Positions 8,931-17,463 of a stretch of 64,000 nucleotides of DNA are shown here, piece by piece (the stretch's first letter is position 1; every line of letters starts with the position of its first letter). This stretch comes from Gammaproteobacteria bacterium. GTDB taxonomy: Bacteria > Pseudomonadota > Gammaproteobacteria > Burkholderiales > Rhodocyclaceae. Location: the NCBI GenBank assembly GCA_029289235.1, contig JARFTZ010000038.1, forward strand, positions 62,001 to 126,000. The letters run 5' to 3'. The position numbers and the translations under genes were made by a program. Under the pieces are notes generated by a model. It was given only the letters and a program-made list of their open reading frames with translations. It had not been told where the DNA came from and did not search any database.

Positions 8931-9004
8931 GCCCCCGTAGCATGAAGGTCGTGCAGTTGATTTGTAATCATCAGGTGTTGGTTCGATTCCGACCGGGGGC
9001 ACCA
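8931..9004 (+). tRNA. tRNA-Thr (anticodon TGT), slightly atypical
   Basis: A cloverleaf can be drawn by hand. The acceptor stem is GCCCCCG (8931-8937) with CGGGGGC (8994-9000), followed by ACCA encoded to 9004. The T arm is GTTGG-TTCGATT-CCGAC. The anticodon loop TTTGTAA (8961-8967) gives anticodon TGT, which reads ACA (Thr). The D stem is GCAT/GTGC with a short seven-base loop GAAGGTC. Oddities: a T-T mismatch at the second pair of the anticodon stem and G instead of A at position 14. A -10 box upstream and an intrinsic terminator downstream support a real single-gene transcript. Confidence 0.8.
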
Positions 9005-9035
9005 AGCAAGATGCCGATACCGGATTTGTTCAATG

Positions 9036-9059
9036 GCCGCTCGTTGAAGCGGCTTTTTT
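9036..9059 (+). terminator. Intrinsic terminator of the tRNA transcript
   Basis: GCCGCT (9036-9041) pairs with AGCGGC (9048-9053) around a six-base loop and is followed directly by six T (9054-9059). It lies between the tRNA and the yccS-like gene. Confidence 0.8.
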
Positions 9060-9077
9060 GCGTTTGGAGTTCGCGGA

Positions 9078-11252
9078 ATGATCAAAAGCCTGGGATGGCA
9101 GTTGTGGCGGCAGGGGAGGATTCGCGAGACTTTTTCGTCGAGTGTGCGTACCACGGTGGCGCTGGTCGGCGTGATGCTGTGGTGCCTGGCGACGGATCAG
9201 GTGCGTCTGGCGATTCCGCTGCTGCTCGGGGTGATCGCCAGCGCGCTGGCGGAAACGGATGATCACTGGCGCGGTCGCCTCGCCACGCAGTGCCTGACGC
9301 TGCTGTGCTTCGCGGCAGTGATCCTGGCGGTCGAGGCGAGTTTCGATCGGCCGGTCGCGCTGGCGGCGGTGCTGGCGATCGCCGCGTTTACGCTGACCTT
9401 GCTCGGGGCGCTGGGCGACCGCTACCGGACGATCGCGGCGGCGACGCTGATCATGTCGATCTATACCGCGCTGGCGTTGCAGCCGCACGGCGGCCCGCCG
9501 GTCGAGCAGTCGCAGGTGATGCAGCTTCTCGTCGGTGCGGCGTGGTACGGCGTCATTTCGGTGGCGTGGGCGGCGGCATTTCCGATGCTGGCGGTCGAGC
9601 TGAATCTGGCGCGGCTGTACGACGCGCTGGGGCGTTATCTGGAACTGAAGGCTCGGATGTTCCTGCCGGTGCGCGGGATCGACCTGGAACAGCGGCGTCT
9701 GGATCTGGCGCTGCATAACGGTCGGGTCGTCGAGGCGTTGAATGCGACGAAGGAGAGCCTGTTCAGCCGGCATCGTCCGGGCGCGCACCCGGAGTGGCTG
9801 CGCGCCGCGTTGCACCAGTTCTTCGTTGCGCAGGATGTGCACGAGCGGGCGAGTTCGTCGCACGAGAACTACGATCTGCTGGTCGAGAGCTTTTTTCACA
9901 GCGACGTGTTGTACCGCTGCGAGCGCGTGCTGGAGTTGATGGGGCGCGATTGCCTGTCGCTGGCCGAGGCGATCCGGACGCGCGCGCCCTGGTCACGCAA
10001 GCGGGCGACGGAGCGCGCCGTCGAAGACTTGCTTGCGGCCGTGGATCATGTGGATGCGACGAATGATCAAGGTGAGGGCGCTACGCTGTTGCGCGCCCGC
10101 CGCGCGCTGCGGGCGCTGGCCGCCAACCTGCGGGCGATGAACGAGGAAATCGCCGGGGTGCGGGACAAGGCGTTTGATCGCATGCCGGCCGACACGGCGC
10201 TGCAGGACTCGTCGCTGCGTAGCGCGTCGCAGGTGGCGGCTCGCCTGAAAGCGCATCTGACGCTTTCCTCGCCGGTAATGCGGCATGCGGTTCGCTTGAG
10301 CTTGTCGCTGCTTGCCGGGTTTGCCCTGATGTCGGCGACGGGCGACAGTTACGGCTTCTGGATTCTGCTGACGATCGTCTTCGTCTGCCAGCCGCAGTAC
10401 GCCGCGACCGTTGTCCGGCTGGTCGAGCGCGTCGGCGGCACGGTACTCGGCCTGGTCATCGGCTGGGCGCTGCTCGAGCTCTTTCCGGCCCCCTTGTTGC
10501 AGGCGCTGTTCGTCGTGCTGGCGGCCGTGGCGTTCTTTCTCCTGCGTACCCGGCGCTATGCCCTGGCTACCGCGGCGATCACCATTTTCGTCATGCTCTC
10601 CTTCAACCAGGTCGGCGATGGCTACGGCCTGATCGTGCCGCGCCTGCTCGATACGCTGGCTGGCAGCGTGATCGCCGGGCTGGCCGTCTGGCGCGTCCTG
10701 CCCAGCTGGAACGCGCCGAAGCTGCCGCAGCTGGCCGCGGCGTCGTTGAGGGCGCAGGCAGGCTATTTCCTGGCGATCATGGGGCAGTACGGGGTGGTCG
10801 GGAAGGAAGACGATCTCGCCTACCGGATTGCCCGCCGCAATGCGCACAACGCCGATGCGGCGTATTCCGGCGCGCTCAATGCGGCCTTCGCCGAGCCCGA
10901 GCGGGTCAGCCGCAACGTCCCGGCGGGTATTCGCTTTTTGGTGCTGTCGCATACGCTGCTGAACTATCTCTCGGCGCTTGGAGCGCATCGCAACGCCGAA
11001 CACGTGCCGCTGGCGGATGCGGTTGCCGCAGCCGATTGTCTCGTTGCGGCACTGGAGGGCCTGGCTGCGGCGCTCGACGCCACCGAGCCACTGGCGAAAC
11101 CGGCCGGTGACACGCTGGCGAACGAAAACTGTGCCATGGCGTCGTCACCGGATGAAGCGGAAATTCACCGCGTGCTGCGCGGGCAGTTGTCCCTGGCGCT
11201 TGGATTGCTTCCGGAACTGCGCGCGGCGGCTAATCGACTGATTGCCGAATGA
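9078..11252 (+). CDS. yccS: FUSC/YccS-family inner membrane protein
   Basis: 724 residues, the usual length for YccS/YhfK. It has two hydrophobic bundles, residues ~25-170 (VALVGVMLWCLA, VRLAIPLLLGVIASALAETDD, AAFTLTLLGALGDRYRTI) and ~405-530 (LSLSLLAGFALMSATGDSYG, FWILLTIVFVCQPQYAATV). Each is followed by a long cytoplasmic helical domain. This is the FUSC (fusaric-acid-resistance-like) architecture, thought to form efflux-type membrane assemblies; the substrate is not known for YccS. The ATG at 9078 follows the tRNA terminator, so the gene must have its own promoter or be reached by readthrough. Confidence 0.85.
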   Translation: MIKSLGWQLWRQGRIRETFSSSVRTTVALVGVMLWCLATDQVRLAIPLLLGVIASALAETDDHWRGRLATQCLTLLCFAAVILAVEASFDRPVALAAVLAIAAFTLTLLGALGDRYRTIAAATLIMSIYTALALQPHGGPPVEQSQVMQLLVGAAWYGVISVAWAAAFPMLAVELNLARLYDALGRYLELKARMFLPVRGIDLEQRRLDLALHNGRVVEALNATKESLFSRHRPGAHPEWLRAALHQFFVAQDVHERASSSHENYDLLVESFFHSDVLYRCERVLELMGRDCLSLAEAIRTRAPWSRKRATERAVEDLLAAVDHVDATNDQGEGATLLRARRALRALAANLRAMNEEIAGVRDKAFDRMPADTALQDSSLRSASQVAARLKAHLTLSSPVMRHAVRLSLSLLAGFALMSATGDSYGFWILLTIVFVCQPQYAATVVRLVERVGGTVLGLVIGWALLELFPAPLLQALFVVLAAVAFFLLRTRRYALATAAITIFVMLSFNQVGDGYGLIVPRLLDTLAGSVIAGLAVWRVLPSWNAPKLPQLAAASLRAQAGYFLAIMGQYGVVGKEDDLAYRIARRNAHNADAAYSGALNAAFAEPERVSRNVPAGIRFLVLSHTLLNYLSALGAHRNAEHVPLADAVAAADCLVAALEGLAAALDATEPLAKPAGDTLANENCAMASSPDEAEIHRVLRGQLSLALGLLPELRAAANRLIAE

Positions 11253-11287
11253 CTCAGATTCTGTACTCCAACAAGTGCTGAAATATT

Positions 11288-11356
11288 CGTCACCCCGGCG
11301 AAGGCCGGGGTCCAGTTCGTTGCATTTTTTGGATTCCGGCCTTCGCCGGAATGACG
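11288..11356. repeat. Dispersed inverted repeat, copy 1 (two arms)
   Basis: Two facing copies of the unit CGTCACCCCGGCGAAGGCCG... and its complement ending CGCCGGAATGACG flank a 14-base centre. Each unit is itself palindromic (CCGGCGAAGGCCGG). The same unit recurs at 11581, 12362, 40266, 43148 and 55731 in this window. The stretch 11253-11638 holds only such repeats and no gene. Confidence 0.9.
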
Positions 11357-11396
11357 AATCTTCAATAAATCCGCACGTCCTGAAAAAATCAAAATC

Positions 11397-11493
11397 CACC
11401 GCGGAGACACGGAGGCGCAGAGGAAACACAGAGAAGAGCCTGGTTTCCTGAGGTTTTATCTGTGAAAACTCCGCGTCTCTGTGCCTCTGTGGT
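11397..11493. repeat. Second dispersed repeat type, inverted pair
   Basis: CCACCGCGGAGACACGGAGG (from 11397) and an inverted partner ending GCCTCTGTGGT (to 11493) face each other over about 45 bases. This purine-rich GGAGACACGGAGG unit is unlike the CCGGCGAAAGCCGG family and occurs once in the window. It forms a long imperfect hairpin downstream of yccS. Confidence 0.75.
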
Positions 11494-11580
11494 AGGTGGT
11501 CAGCATTTATTCATAACCACTCAGGCCAATAGTCGGGCAGGATGAGCCAGGTGGATGTTGCAAATTCCTCTGGTGCACAG

Positions 11581-11609
11581 CTGGATCCCGGCTTTCGCCG
11601 GGATGACGG
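11581..11609. repeat. Dispersed inverted repeat, copy 2 (single unit)
   Basis: CTGGATCCCGGCTTTCGCCG followed by GGATGACGG, one unit of the family, directly downstream of the HAD phosphatase gene on the reverse strand. It could form a terminator-like hairpin but has no T-run. Confidence 0.9.
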
Positions 11610-11638
11610 GGCTTCGATGTGACTGACGTTGGCGCTGC

Positions 11639-12313
11639 TCAGGCGGGTAGGACGCGCAGATGGAGTCCTGAGGCGTCGTCGATCTTTTCCAGCGTGAGGC
11701 GGGTGAAATCGACCAGGCTGGGGACCGAAGCGTCTGCCGTGGCGTGGGTGCTGCCGCTGATCGCGATGGTCCGGCAGCCGGCGGCGATGCCGGCGGCGAT
11801 CCCGGCCGGAGCGTCTTCGAAGACCACGGCATGTTCCGGGCGTTGGCCGAGCCGGTCGAGGGCGAGCAGGTAGCAGCCAGGGTTGGGTTTTCCTTCGCGG
11901 ATGTCGTCGGCGGAAACGACGGTGTCCGGCATCGGCAGGCCGGCCGCACCCATGCGCACGCGAGCCAGCGGCAGTTGCGCCGAGGTGACCAGCGCCCAGC
12001 GGTCGCGCGGCAGGCTGGCGAGGAGTTCGGCTGCGCCGGGGATCGGCACGATGCCTTCGGTTTCGACCAGTTCCTCCGAGTCGATGGTCTGCAGTTCGGT
12101 TTCAGCGTCGAGGTGGGGCGGGACGATGCCACGCATGATGTCGATGGCACGGCGCCCGTGCATCGTGTGCCGGAAGTCCTCGAAGGAAATGCCACGGCTG
12201 GTGGCCCAGCGTCCCCACACGTGCTCGACGGCGGCGGTGGAGTTGACCAGCGTGCCGTCCATGTCGAACAGAATGCACTGGGCGGTAAGGAGTGTTCCTG
12301 GAAGAAGCGTCAT
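11639..12313 (-). CDS. HAD-superfamily sugar-phosphate phosphatase
   Basis: 224 residues with all four HAD motifs: ILFDMDGTLVNST (nucleophile and acid/base Asp), LVTSA (motif II), GKPNPGCYL (motif III Lys) and VVFEDAPAGIAAG (motif IV). The cap follows motif I (subclass IA), as in YfbT/GPP-type sugar phosphatases. Cytoplasmic. It lies downstream of and on the same strand as the ribose-type ABC importer, but separated by a terminator and a repeat. A role in dephosphorylating a polyol or sugar phosphate from that pathway is a guess from position. Confidence 0.82.
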   Translation of the reverse strand: MTLLPGTLLTAQCILFDMDGTLVNSTAAVEHVWGRWATSRGISFEDFRHTMHGRRAIDIMRGIVPPHLDAETELQTIDSEELVETEGIVPIPGAAELLASLPRDRWALVTSAQLPLARVRMGAAGLPMPDTVVSADDIREGKPNPGCYLLALDRLGQRPEHAVVFEDAPAGIAAGIAAGCRTIAISGSTHATADASVPSLVDFTRLTLEKIDDASGLHLRVLPA

Positions 12314-12361
12314 GGTTTGTGCTCGCAGATAGGGTCGCCGTATGCGTACATCGCGAATACT

Positions 12362-12434
12362 CCGTCATCCCGGCGCAGGCCGGGATCCGGTATGTGCTCC
12401 GGAAATCTGGATTCCGGCTTTCGCCGAAATGACG
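12362..12434. repeat. Dispersed inverted repeat, copy 3 (two arms)
   Basis: Unit CCGTCATCCCGGCGCAGGCC... (12362-12390) faces unit CTGGATTCCGGCTTTCGCCG... (12407-12434) across 16 bases. It fills most of the 259-base gap between the importer permease and the HAD gene. Confidence 0.9.
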
Positions 12435-12516
12435 AACGGGGGGGCATACGGCAGTGCGGATGGGAGAGGTCGGGAATGATGCCGTTCTGTATTCGCGTTG
12501 GCAAATGCGAAGGGAC

Positions 12517-12550
12517 AAAAAAAGCGGGGCGGCGCAAAGCGTCCGCCCCG
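12517..12550 (-). terminator. Intrinsic terminator of the polyol ABC importer operon
   Basis: On the reverse strand CGGGGCGG (12543-12550) pairs with its complement (12525-12532) across a ten-base loop and is followed by a T7 run (12517-12523). It lies 22 bases beyond the permease stop codon. Confidence 0.85.
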
Positions 12551-12572
12551 AATCGTGCCGCTGGAGAGGAAA

Positions 12573-13577
12573 TCAGTGCTTGTTGCCGATGCGTCCCTTC
12601 AGGCTTTCGAGCATCACGGCGAGGATGATGATGGCGCCCTTGACCACTTGCTGGTGGTAACCGGGAATGTTCATCAGGTTCATGATGTTCGAGATGATCG
12701 AGAGGATCATCACGCCGATCAGGGTGTTGAACACCGTGCCGCGTCCGCCGGAGAGGCTGGCGCCGCCGACCACGACCGCGGCGATCGCGTCGAGCTCGAA
12801 GCCGATGGCCAGGATCGGCGAACCGACGCCGGTGCGTGTCGAGGCGATCACGCCGGAGATGCCGCAGGCGAGGCCGCACAGGGCGTAGACGCCGAACTTG
12901 TAGTAGGCGACGCGAATTCCGGCGAAACGGGTTGCGATTTCGTTGCTGCCGATGGACAGGGTCAGCCGGCCGAAGACCGTTTTCCGATAGAGGAACAGGG
13001 CGATCAGGAAGCAGGCGATCAACAGGTAGAACGTCGTCGGGATGCCGAACCAGTTAGCGACGCCGAAGTCGTTGAACGCCGTGTCGTCGATGAAGATCGG
13101 CTGCCCCTTGGAGACGATCAGCGCCACGCCGCGCGCCACGGTCATCGTCGCCAGGGTGGCGATGAACGGCGCGATGCGGAAGGCGGCGACCAGCGTGCCG
13201 GAGAAGACGCCGCACAGGGTGCCGGCCAGGATGCCGGCGGCGATGCCAACGAACAGCCCCTGTTCCGGCACGACGAGGGCGACGACAACGGAGACGAGGG
13301 CCATCAGCGAGCCGACCGAGAGGTCGATGCCGCCGGTCAGGATGACGAACAGCAGGCCGAGCGAGACGACGCCGAGCGGCACGCTCTGGCGCAGGATGTT
13401 GGTGATGTTGTCGACGGTCAGGAAGCGGTCGGAGAGAAAGGCCGAGACCAGCAGCATCGCGATGAAGACAATCAGCGAGGATTGATCGAGCAGAAGCTTT
13501 GCAAGACCTGGGCCTCGCGAGGCAGTGGTCCGGGCGGCGGTTTGTTGGGATTGTTGGGGCAGGGTGGTCGAGTTCAT
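12573..13577 (-). CDS. Ribose-type (CUT2) ABC transporter permease
   Basis: 334 residues from ATG 13577, which has a GAGGAG site seven bases upstream. It is an RbsC-like inner membrane permease with SSLIVFIAMLLVSAFLSDRF and the family hallmarks GIDLSVGSLMALVSVV, GLACGISGVIASTRTG and GGASLSGGRGTVFNTLIGVM. It pairs with the double ATPase (13589-15094) and the binding protein (15203-16174). The importer family moves pentoses, hexoses and polyols; the neighbouring mannitol-type dehydrogenase points to a polyol such as mannitol, sorbitol or arabitol (inference). Confidence 0.9.
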   Translation of the reverse strand: MNSTTLPQQSQQTAARTTASRGPGLAKLLLDQSSLIVFIAMLLVSAFLSDRFLTVDNITNILRQSVPLGVVSLGLLFVILTGGIDLSVGSLMALVSVVVALVVPEQGLFVGIAAGILAGTLCGVFSGTLVAAFRIAPFIATLATMTVARGVALIVSKGQPIFIDDTAFNDFGVANWFGIPTTFYLLIACFLIALFLYRKTVFGRLTLSIGSNEIATRFAGIRVAYYKFGVYALCGLACGISGVIASTRTGVGSPILAIGFELDAIAAVVVGGASLSGGRGTVFNTLIGVMILSIISNIMNLMNIPGYHQQVVKGAIIILAVMLESLKGRIGNKH

Positions 13578-13588
13578 CGTCGTTCTCC

Positions 13589-15094
13589 TCAATGGGCGGC
13601 CTGGGCCACGCGGCGGGGAATGGCATGGGACATGATGCATTGTTCGGTCATCGTCTCGCCGGCAACTTCGCCGGTGATCCGGCCTTCGCTGAGCACGTAG
13701 GCGCGGTGGCACAGGCCGATCAGCTCGACCAGCTCCGAGGATATGACCAGAATGGCCCGCCCTTCCTGGGCAAGGCGGTGAATCACGGAGTAGATTTCCG
13801 ACTTGGCGCCAACGTCGACGCCGCGCGTCGGTTCGTCGAAGATCAGCACGTCGCAGTTGGCATTGATCCATTTGCCGAGCACGACCTTCTGCTGGTTACC
13901 GCCGCTCAGGCTGGAAACCGGGTCAGTCAGGCGGCCGAGCTTGATCCGCAGCAGTTCGCGGAGGTGCTGCGCGATGCCGCGCTCGGTTTTCTTGTTCAGG
14001 ATGCCGAAGCGGGAGACGCCGCCGAGCTTTGAGAGCGTGATGTTCTGCTCGATCGGCAGGTTGAGCACGGCCCCCTGCAGCTTGCGGTCCTCCGGTACCA
14101 GGCCGATGCCCTGGGCGACCGCGTCGGCGGGGTGCTTGACGTGCACCGGACGGCCGCCCTTGAGGATTGCGCCCTGCGAATGGCGGGCAATGCCGAAGAC
14201 GCATTCGGCGATTTCGGTGCGTCCGGAGCCGACCAGCCCGGCAAGGCCGACGACTTCGCCCTTGCGCACCTGGATGTTGATGTCTTCCAGTACGCCGGGG
14301 CGGTTGAGGTTGCGGATCTCGAAATGGACCTCGTCGCCCGGCGTCGAGCGTTCGGGGAACAGCGAGGTCATTTCGCGGCCGACCATCATGGTGATGATGT
14401 CGTGCTCGCTGCAGGTCTTCGGATCGAGTTGGCCGACGGTCTCGCCGTCCTTGACCACGGTGATCCGGTCGGCGATGCGGAACAGCTCCTGCAGGCGGTG
14501 CGAAATGTAGAGGATGGTGACGCCGCGCTGCTTCAGGCGCAGCAGGTTTTCGAAGAGGACGTCGACTTCCGGATCGGCGAGGACGGCGGTCGGCTCGTCG
14601 AGGATCAGGATGCGCACGTCCTTGGCCAATGACTTGGTGATCTCGACCATCTGCTGGTAGGCGACGCTGAGGTCGCCGACGCGCGTGCGCGGGTCGATGT
14701 CGTAGCCGAAGGCGCGGAGCAGTTCGCCGGCCTTGCGGTTGAGTTCCTTCCAGTCGATGAGGCGGCCGCCCTGGCCGAGGTTGTCGAGGAAGATGTTTTC
14801 GGCCACCGACAGGTCGGGCGCCAGCGCCAGTTCCTGGTGCACGATGCCGATGCCGCAGGCCATGCTCTGCTGTGGCGAGGTGAAATTGACTTCCTCGCCG
14901 AAACAGGTGATGCGTCCGGCGTCGCGGATGTAGATGCCGGAGAGGATTTTCATCAGCGTCGATTTGCCGGCGCCGTTTTCGCCGACGATCGCGTGGATCG
15001 TCCCGGCGTCCGCCGAAAAATTGATCCCGCGCAACGCCTTGATGCCGCCAAAGCTCTTCTGGATGCCTTCGGCGACGATCGCTTGAGCTGTCAT
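13589..15094 (-). CDS. Ribose-type (CUT2) ABC transporter double ATPase
   Basis: 501 residues, RbsA-like with two nucleotide-binding domains. NBD1 (~1-240) has Walker A GENGAGKSTLMK, an altered signature region (LSVAYQQMVEI) and Walker B LILDEPTAVL. NBD2 (~250-500) has the degenerate Walker A usual for this family (GLVGSGRTEIAE), signature LSGGNQQKVVLGK and Walker B LIFDEPTRGVD. The open frame begins at a GTG at 15100, but the ATG at 15092-15094 has the better spacing to AAGGAAGGGG. It is separated from the upstream binding-protein gene by a strong terminator hairpin. Confidence 0.92.
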   Translation of the reverse strand: MTAQAIVAEGIQKSFGGIKALRGINFSADAGTIHAIVGENGAGKSTLMKILSGIYIRDAGRITCFGEEVNFTSPQQSMACGIGIVHQELALAPDLSVAENIFLDNLGQGGRLIDWKELNRKAGELLRAFGYDIDPRTRVGDLSVAYQQMVEITKSLAKDVRILILDEPTAVLADPEVDVLFENLLRLKQRGVTILYISHRLQELFRIADRITVVKDGETVGQLDPKTCSEHDIITMMVGREMTSLFPERSTPGDEVHFEIRNLNRPGVLEDINIQVRKGEVVGLAGLVGSGRTEIAECVFGIARHSQGAILKGGRPVHVKHPADAVAQGIGLVPEDRKLQGAVLNLPIEQNITLSKLGGVSRFGILNKKTERGIAQHLRELLRIKLGRLTDPVSSLSGGNQQKVVLGKWINANCDVLIFDEPTRGVDVGAKSEIYSVIHRLAQEGRAILVISSELVELIGLCHRAYVLSEGRITGEVAGETMTEQCIMSHAIPRRVAQAAH

Positions 15095-15154
15095 GCCCAC
15101 CCCTTCCTTTTGCTGCGGTGTTGCCCTGTTCTGGTTTTTGTCAGGGGCCTGGAT

Positions 15155-15194
15155 GAAAAAACGGCGGGCCAGGCCGGAGCGGCCCGTCCGCCGT
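15155..15194 (-). terminator. Intra-operon terminator between binding protein and ATPase
   Basis: On the reverse strand ACGGCGG (15188-15194) pairs with CCGCCGT (15161-15167), with an inner GGCC/GGCC stem, and the hairpin ends in a run of seven T (15155-15161). It begins nine bases after the binding-protein stop codon. It probably allows partial readthrough so that the binding protein is made in excess over the membrane parts. Confidence 0.8.
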
Positions 15195-15202
15195 GCCGTT
15201 GA

Positions 15203-16174
15203 TCAGTAGATCGAGTCCTTGTCGTAGTACTTGTCGACGTTGTCCTTGGTGATCAGGATCGGGGTGATGAACTCATAGTCGCTGAACTTGGTCTTGCCGG
15301 CCTTGAAATCCTTGATGACTTCCATGACCTTCTCGGCGAGCGCCTTCGGGTTGTTGGAAGCGGTGGCCTGCAGTTCGCCGTTCTTGATCGATTCCAGCCC
15401 CTTCTTGTAGCCGTCGTGGGCGATGACCTTGACGTTCTTCAGCTTGCCTGAAGCCTTCAGTGCGCGGATCGCGCCGAGCGCCATGTCGTCCATTTCCGTA
15501 TACACGGCGTTGATCTTGTCGCCGTGCGCGACCAGCGCGTCTTCCATGGCCTTCAGGCCGCCCTGCTGGTCCCAGTTGCCCCAGCCCTGCGTCAGCACCG
15601 TGAAGTTGGTGCGGCCGTACAGGCGCATCTGCTCTTCCATGACCGCGGCGATGAAGTTGTCGCGGCGGGCGGCGCCGACCAGGTTGCCCTGGTTGCCGCT
15701 GATGATCACGGCGTTGATCGGCTTGTCGCCGAACAGCTTGACCGCGTATTCGCCGAGCATCTTGTTGTTGACCGGGTTGTTGGCCATCACGCGGGTGATC
15801 ACCGGCGCGTCGAGGCTGATGTCGCTGTCGAGGTTGACAACCGGGATGCCCTTGGCGGTGGCTTTCTTGACGATATTCACGCCGGCGGCCGGGTCCTGCG
15901 GGTTGAGCACCAGGATGTCGATGCCCTGCGAGAGCATGTCCTCGACGTCGGAAATCTGCTTGTTCATGTTGCCGGCGGCGTCGGTGGCGACGATCTCGTA
16001 GCCGGCCTTCTTGGCGCTGATCTTCATGTACTCGGTCAGGCCGTTGAAGAAGGCGCCGTTCAGGGTGCGGTTGGAAAAGCCGATCTTCAGGGGCTTGGCG
16101 GCCTGGGCCTGGGCTGCGCCGCTCATCCCCAGGATGCCGGCGGTGATCATGGCAACTGCGAGAAACCGTTTCAT
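15203..16174 (-). CDS. Periplasmic sugar/polyol-binding protein (CUT2)
   Basis: 323 residues with a clear signal peptide (MKRFLAVAMITAGILGMSGAAQAQA). The mature part is a periplasmic-binding-protein type 1 fold: KIGFSNRTLNGAFFNGLTEY, DMLSQGIDILVLNPQDPAAG, GIPVVNLDSDI and VIAHDGYKKGLESI. It captures the ligand for the ABC importer encoded downstream. The ATG at 16174 is preceded by GAGGAGG; the frame remains open further upstream, but that extension is non-coding in character. First gene of the importer unit, controlled from the promoter region that carries AraC-like direct repeats. Confidence 0.93.
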   Translation of the reverse strand: MKRFLAVAMITAGILGMSGAAQAQAAKPLKIGFSNRTLNGAFFNGLTEYMKISAKKAGYEIVATDAAGNMNKQISDVEDMLSQGIDILVLNPQDPAAGVNIVKKATAKGIPVVNLDSDISLDAPVITRVMANNPVNNKMLGEYAVKLFGDKPINAVIISGNQGNLVGAARRDNFIAAVMEEQMRLYGRTNFTVLTQGWGNWDQQGGLKAMEDALVAHGDKINAVYTEMDDMALGAIRALKASGKLKNVKVIAHDGYKKGLESIKNGELQATASNNPKALAEKVMEVIKDFKAGKTKFSDYEFITPILITKDNVDKYYDKDSIY

Positions 16175-16304
16175 TGTTCGTGCCTCCTCAATTATGTTGG
16201 TTGGGTTCTTCCGCTGTGCTGCATGCGACTTTTCGACTGGGCGTTTTTTGTTTTCCCGGAGTCGGGTCAGCGCAGGGAAGGTTACAAAGCGTCTGCATCG
16301 TTCT

Positions 16305-16331
16305 CTATGCGAAAATTTTGCAGTGCTATGC
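16305..16331 (-). promoter_or_regulatory. Candidate AraC-type operator: two GCATAG direct repeats
   Basis: On the reverse strand GCATAG occurs at 16326-16331 and 16305-16310, exactly 21 bases apart (two helical turns), each preceded by T or TC (TTGCATAG, TCGCATAG). A third GCATAG lies at 17399-17404 in the region upstream of the regulator gene. Direct half-sites at this spacing are typical of AraC-family activators. Located about 135-155 bases upstream of the binding-protein gene. Confidence 0.45.
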
Positions 16332-16348
16332 AATTTCTTACATCGTTT

Positions 16349-17290
16349 TCACGCCAGCGCGATGTGCCCGACGCCGCTCATGCGGTTGCGGTGCGCGTTC
16401 AGCGATTCAGGAGACGATGTGCGGTCGGAGCGGAATTTTGTCGGAGACACGCCCATGTAGCGGGTGAAATTCCGGTTGAACGTCGACAGCGAGTCGTAGC
16501 CGACGTCATAGGCGATCGCGGTGACCGACGAGTCCGTCTCGATCAGCATCTGGCAGGACTTGTAGATGCGCATCCGGTTCAGGTACTCCAGGCAGGTGCA
16601 GCGCACGTGCCGGTCGAAGAAGCGGGAGAAGGCCGAAAGCTGCATGTGCTCGCGCTCGGCGATCTCGCGGCAGGAGAGGTCGGAGCGGCTGTAGTTCTCG
16701 GCGATGTAGTTGAGGATGTTGTTCAGACGCTTCATCTGGATGCCGTCGGTCTTCGGCAGGACCAGCGACAGCGGTTGTCGCGCGCTGTCGTCGCTGAGCA
16801 GGCTGATGATGCGGAAGAAGGTGATCAGCCGGTTCATGCCGGTAGCGGTGAGCAGTTCGTGCAGCAACGGCCAGGCGGCCTGCGAGGCGGTGTCGGAAAA
16901 CTTGATGCCGGCGCGCGACTCGTCGAGCAGCGTGGAGAACGCGGCGCAGTCGGCGAATTCGGTCACGCATTTATGCGCAAAGGCGCCGCTGAACTGGATG
17001 ACCAGGTCACGCTCGGCGATCTCGATGCGTCCACTGGGCAGTTCGTCGCGGGCGCCGTCGGTGACCCACATGTGCGGCAGGTTGGCCCCGGTCATCACCA
17101 GGTCGCCAACGTCGAACTGGCCCACGTGCGTGCCGACGTAGCGCAGGCCGGACGAGCGGCGGATCAGGTGAATTTCGAATTCCGGGTGGTAGTGCCAGCC
17201 CGTGTAGTTGAACGGGTAGTCGTGGCAGAAAACGAGAAAGTCGCGGTCGAGCGGCGTAGCGATGACCTCTCTCAAAGGCCGGGTATTCAT
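16349..17290 (-). CDS. AraC-family transcriptional regulator
   Basis: About 313 residues. The N-terminal cupin-type sensing domain (WHYHPEFEIHLI, LVMTGANLPHMWV) is followed by a C-terminal pair of helix-turn-helix motifs (~200-300: LSCREIAEREHMQLSAFSRFF, SVTAIAYDVGYDSLSTFNRNF, RYMGVSPTKFR). Probably the activator of the polyol importer and dehydrogenase. The start could be ATG 17290 (MNTRPLREVI) or ATG 17311 (MQWGLLPMNT); neither has a strong ribosome site. It sits between the importer genes and the dehydrogenase gene, all on the same strand. Confidence 0.88.
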   Translation of the reverse strand: MNTRPLREVIATPLDRDFLVFCHDYPFNYTGWHYHPEFEIHLIRRSSGLRYVGTHVGQFDVGDLVMTGANLPHMWVTDGARDELPSGRIEIAERDLVIQFSGAFAHKCVTEFADCAAFSTLLDESRAGIKFSDTASQAAWPLLHELLTATGMNRLITFFRIISLLSDDSARQPLSLVLPKTDGIQMKRLNNILNYIAENYSRSDLSCREIAEREHMQLSAFSRFFDRHVRCTCLEYLNRMRIYKSCQMLIETDSSVTAIAYDVGYDSLSTFNRNFTRYMGVSPTKFRSDRTSSPESLNAHRNRMSGVGHIALA

Positions 17291-17445
17291 TGGCAATAAC
17301 CCCCACTGCATGATGGTGCGATCTGCTCCGTGCGATGTCCGTCCTTTGTGCTTTTTTTTTGGCGGCGACTCGCGGAGCGCTTCAGCAAGTGCGTATAACT
17401 ATGCGTCGACGGCCTGGCAATGTCAGGTCGGTTTTTGCAGGTGAA

Positions 17446-17463
17446 TGTGCAAAATTTTACACA
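17446..17463. promoter_or_regulatory. AT-rich palindrome upstream of the AraC-type regulator gene
   Basis: TGTGCAAAATTTTACACA is palindromic except at one pair. It lies in the 258-base gap between the dehydrogenase gene and the regulator gene, about 155 bases before the regulator start. A related AAAATTTT core with flanking TGC/GCA lies at 16309-16322. Possible operator; the binding protein is unknown. Confidence 0.4.

Noticed and set aside
11288-12434. Cluster of short repeats considered as a CRISPR array
   Set aside because: Units are in facing pairs, not regularly spaced direct repeats with unique spacers, and no cas genes are present.
15524-17299. Long forward open frame (591 codons) across the binding-protein and AraC region
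   Set aside because: It is antisense to clearly recognisable genes, has a biased composition (His, Asp, Val, Gly rich) and no domain. It is a product of high GC.
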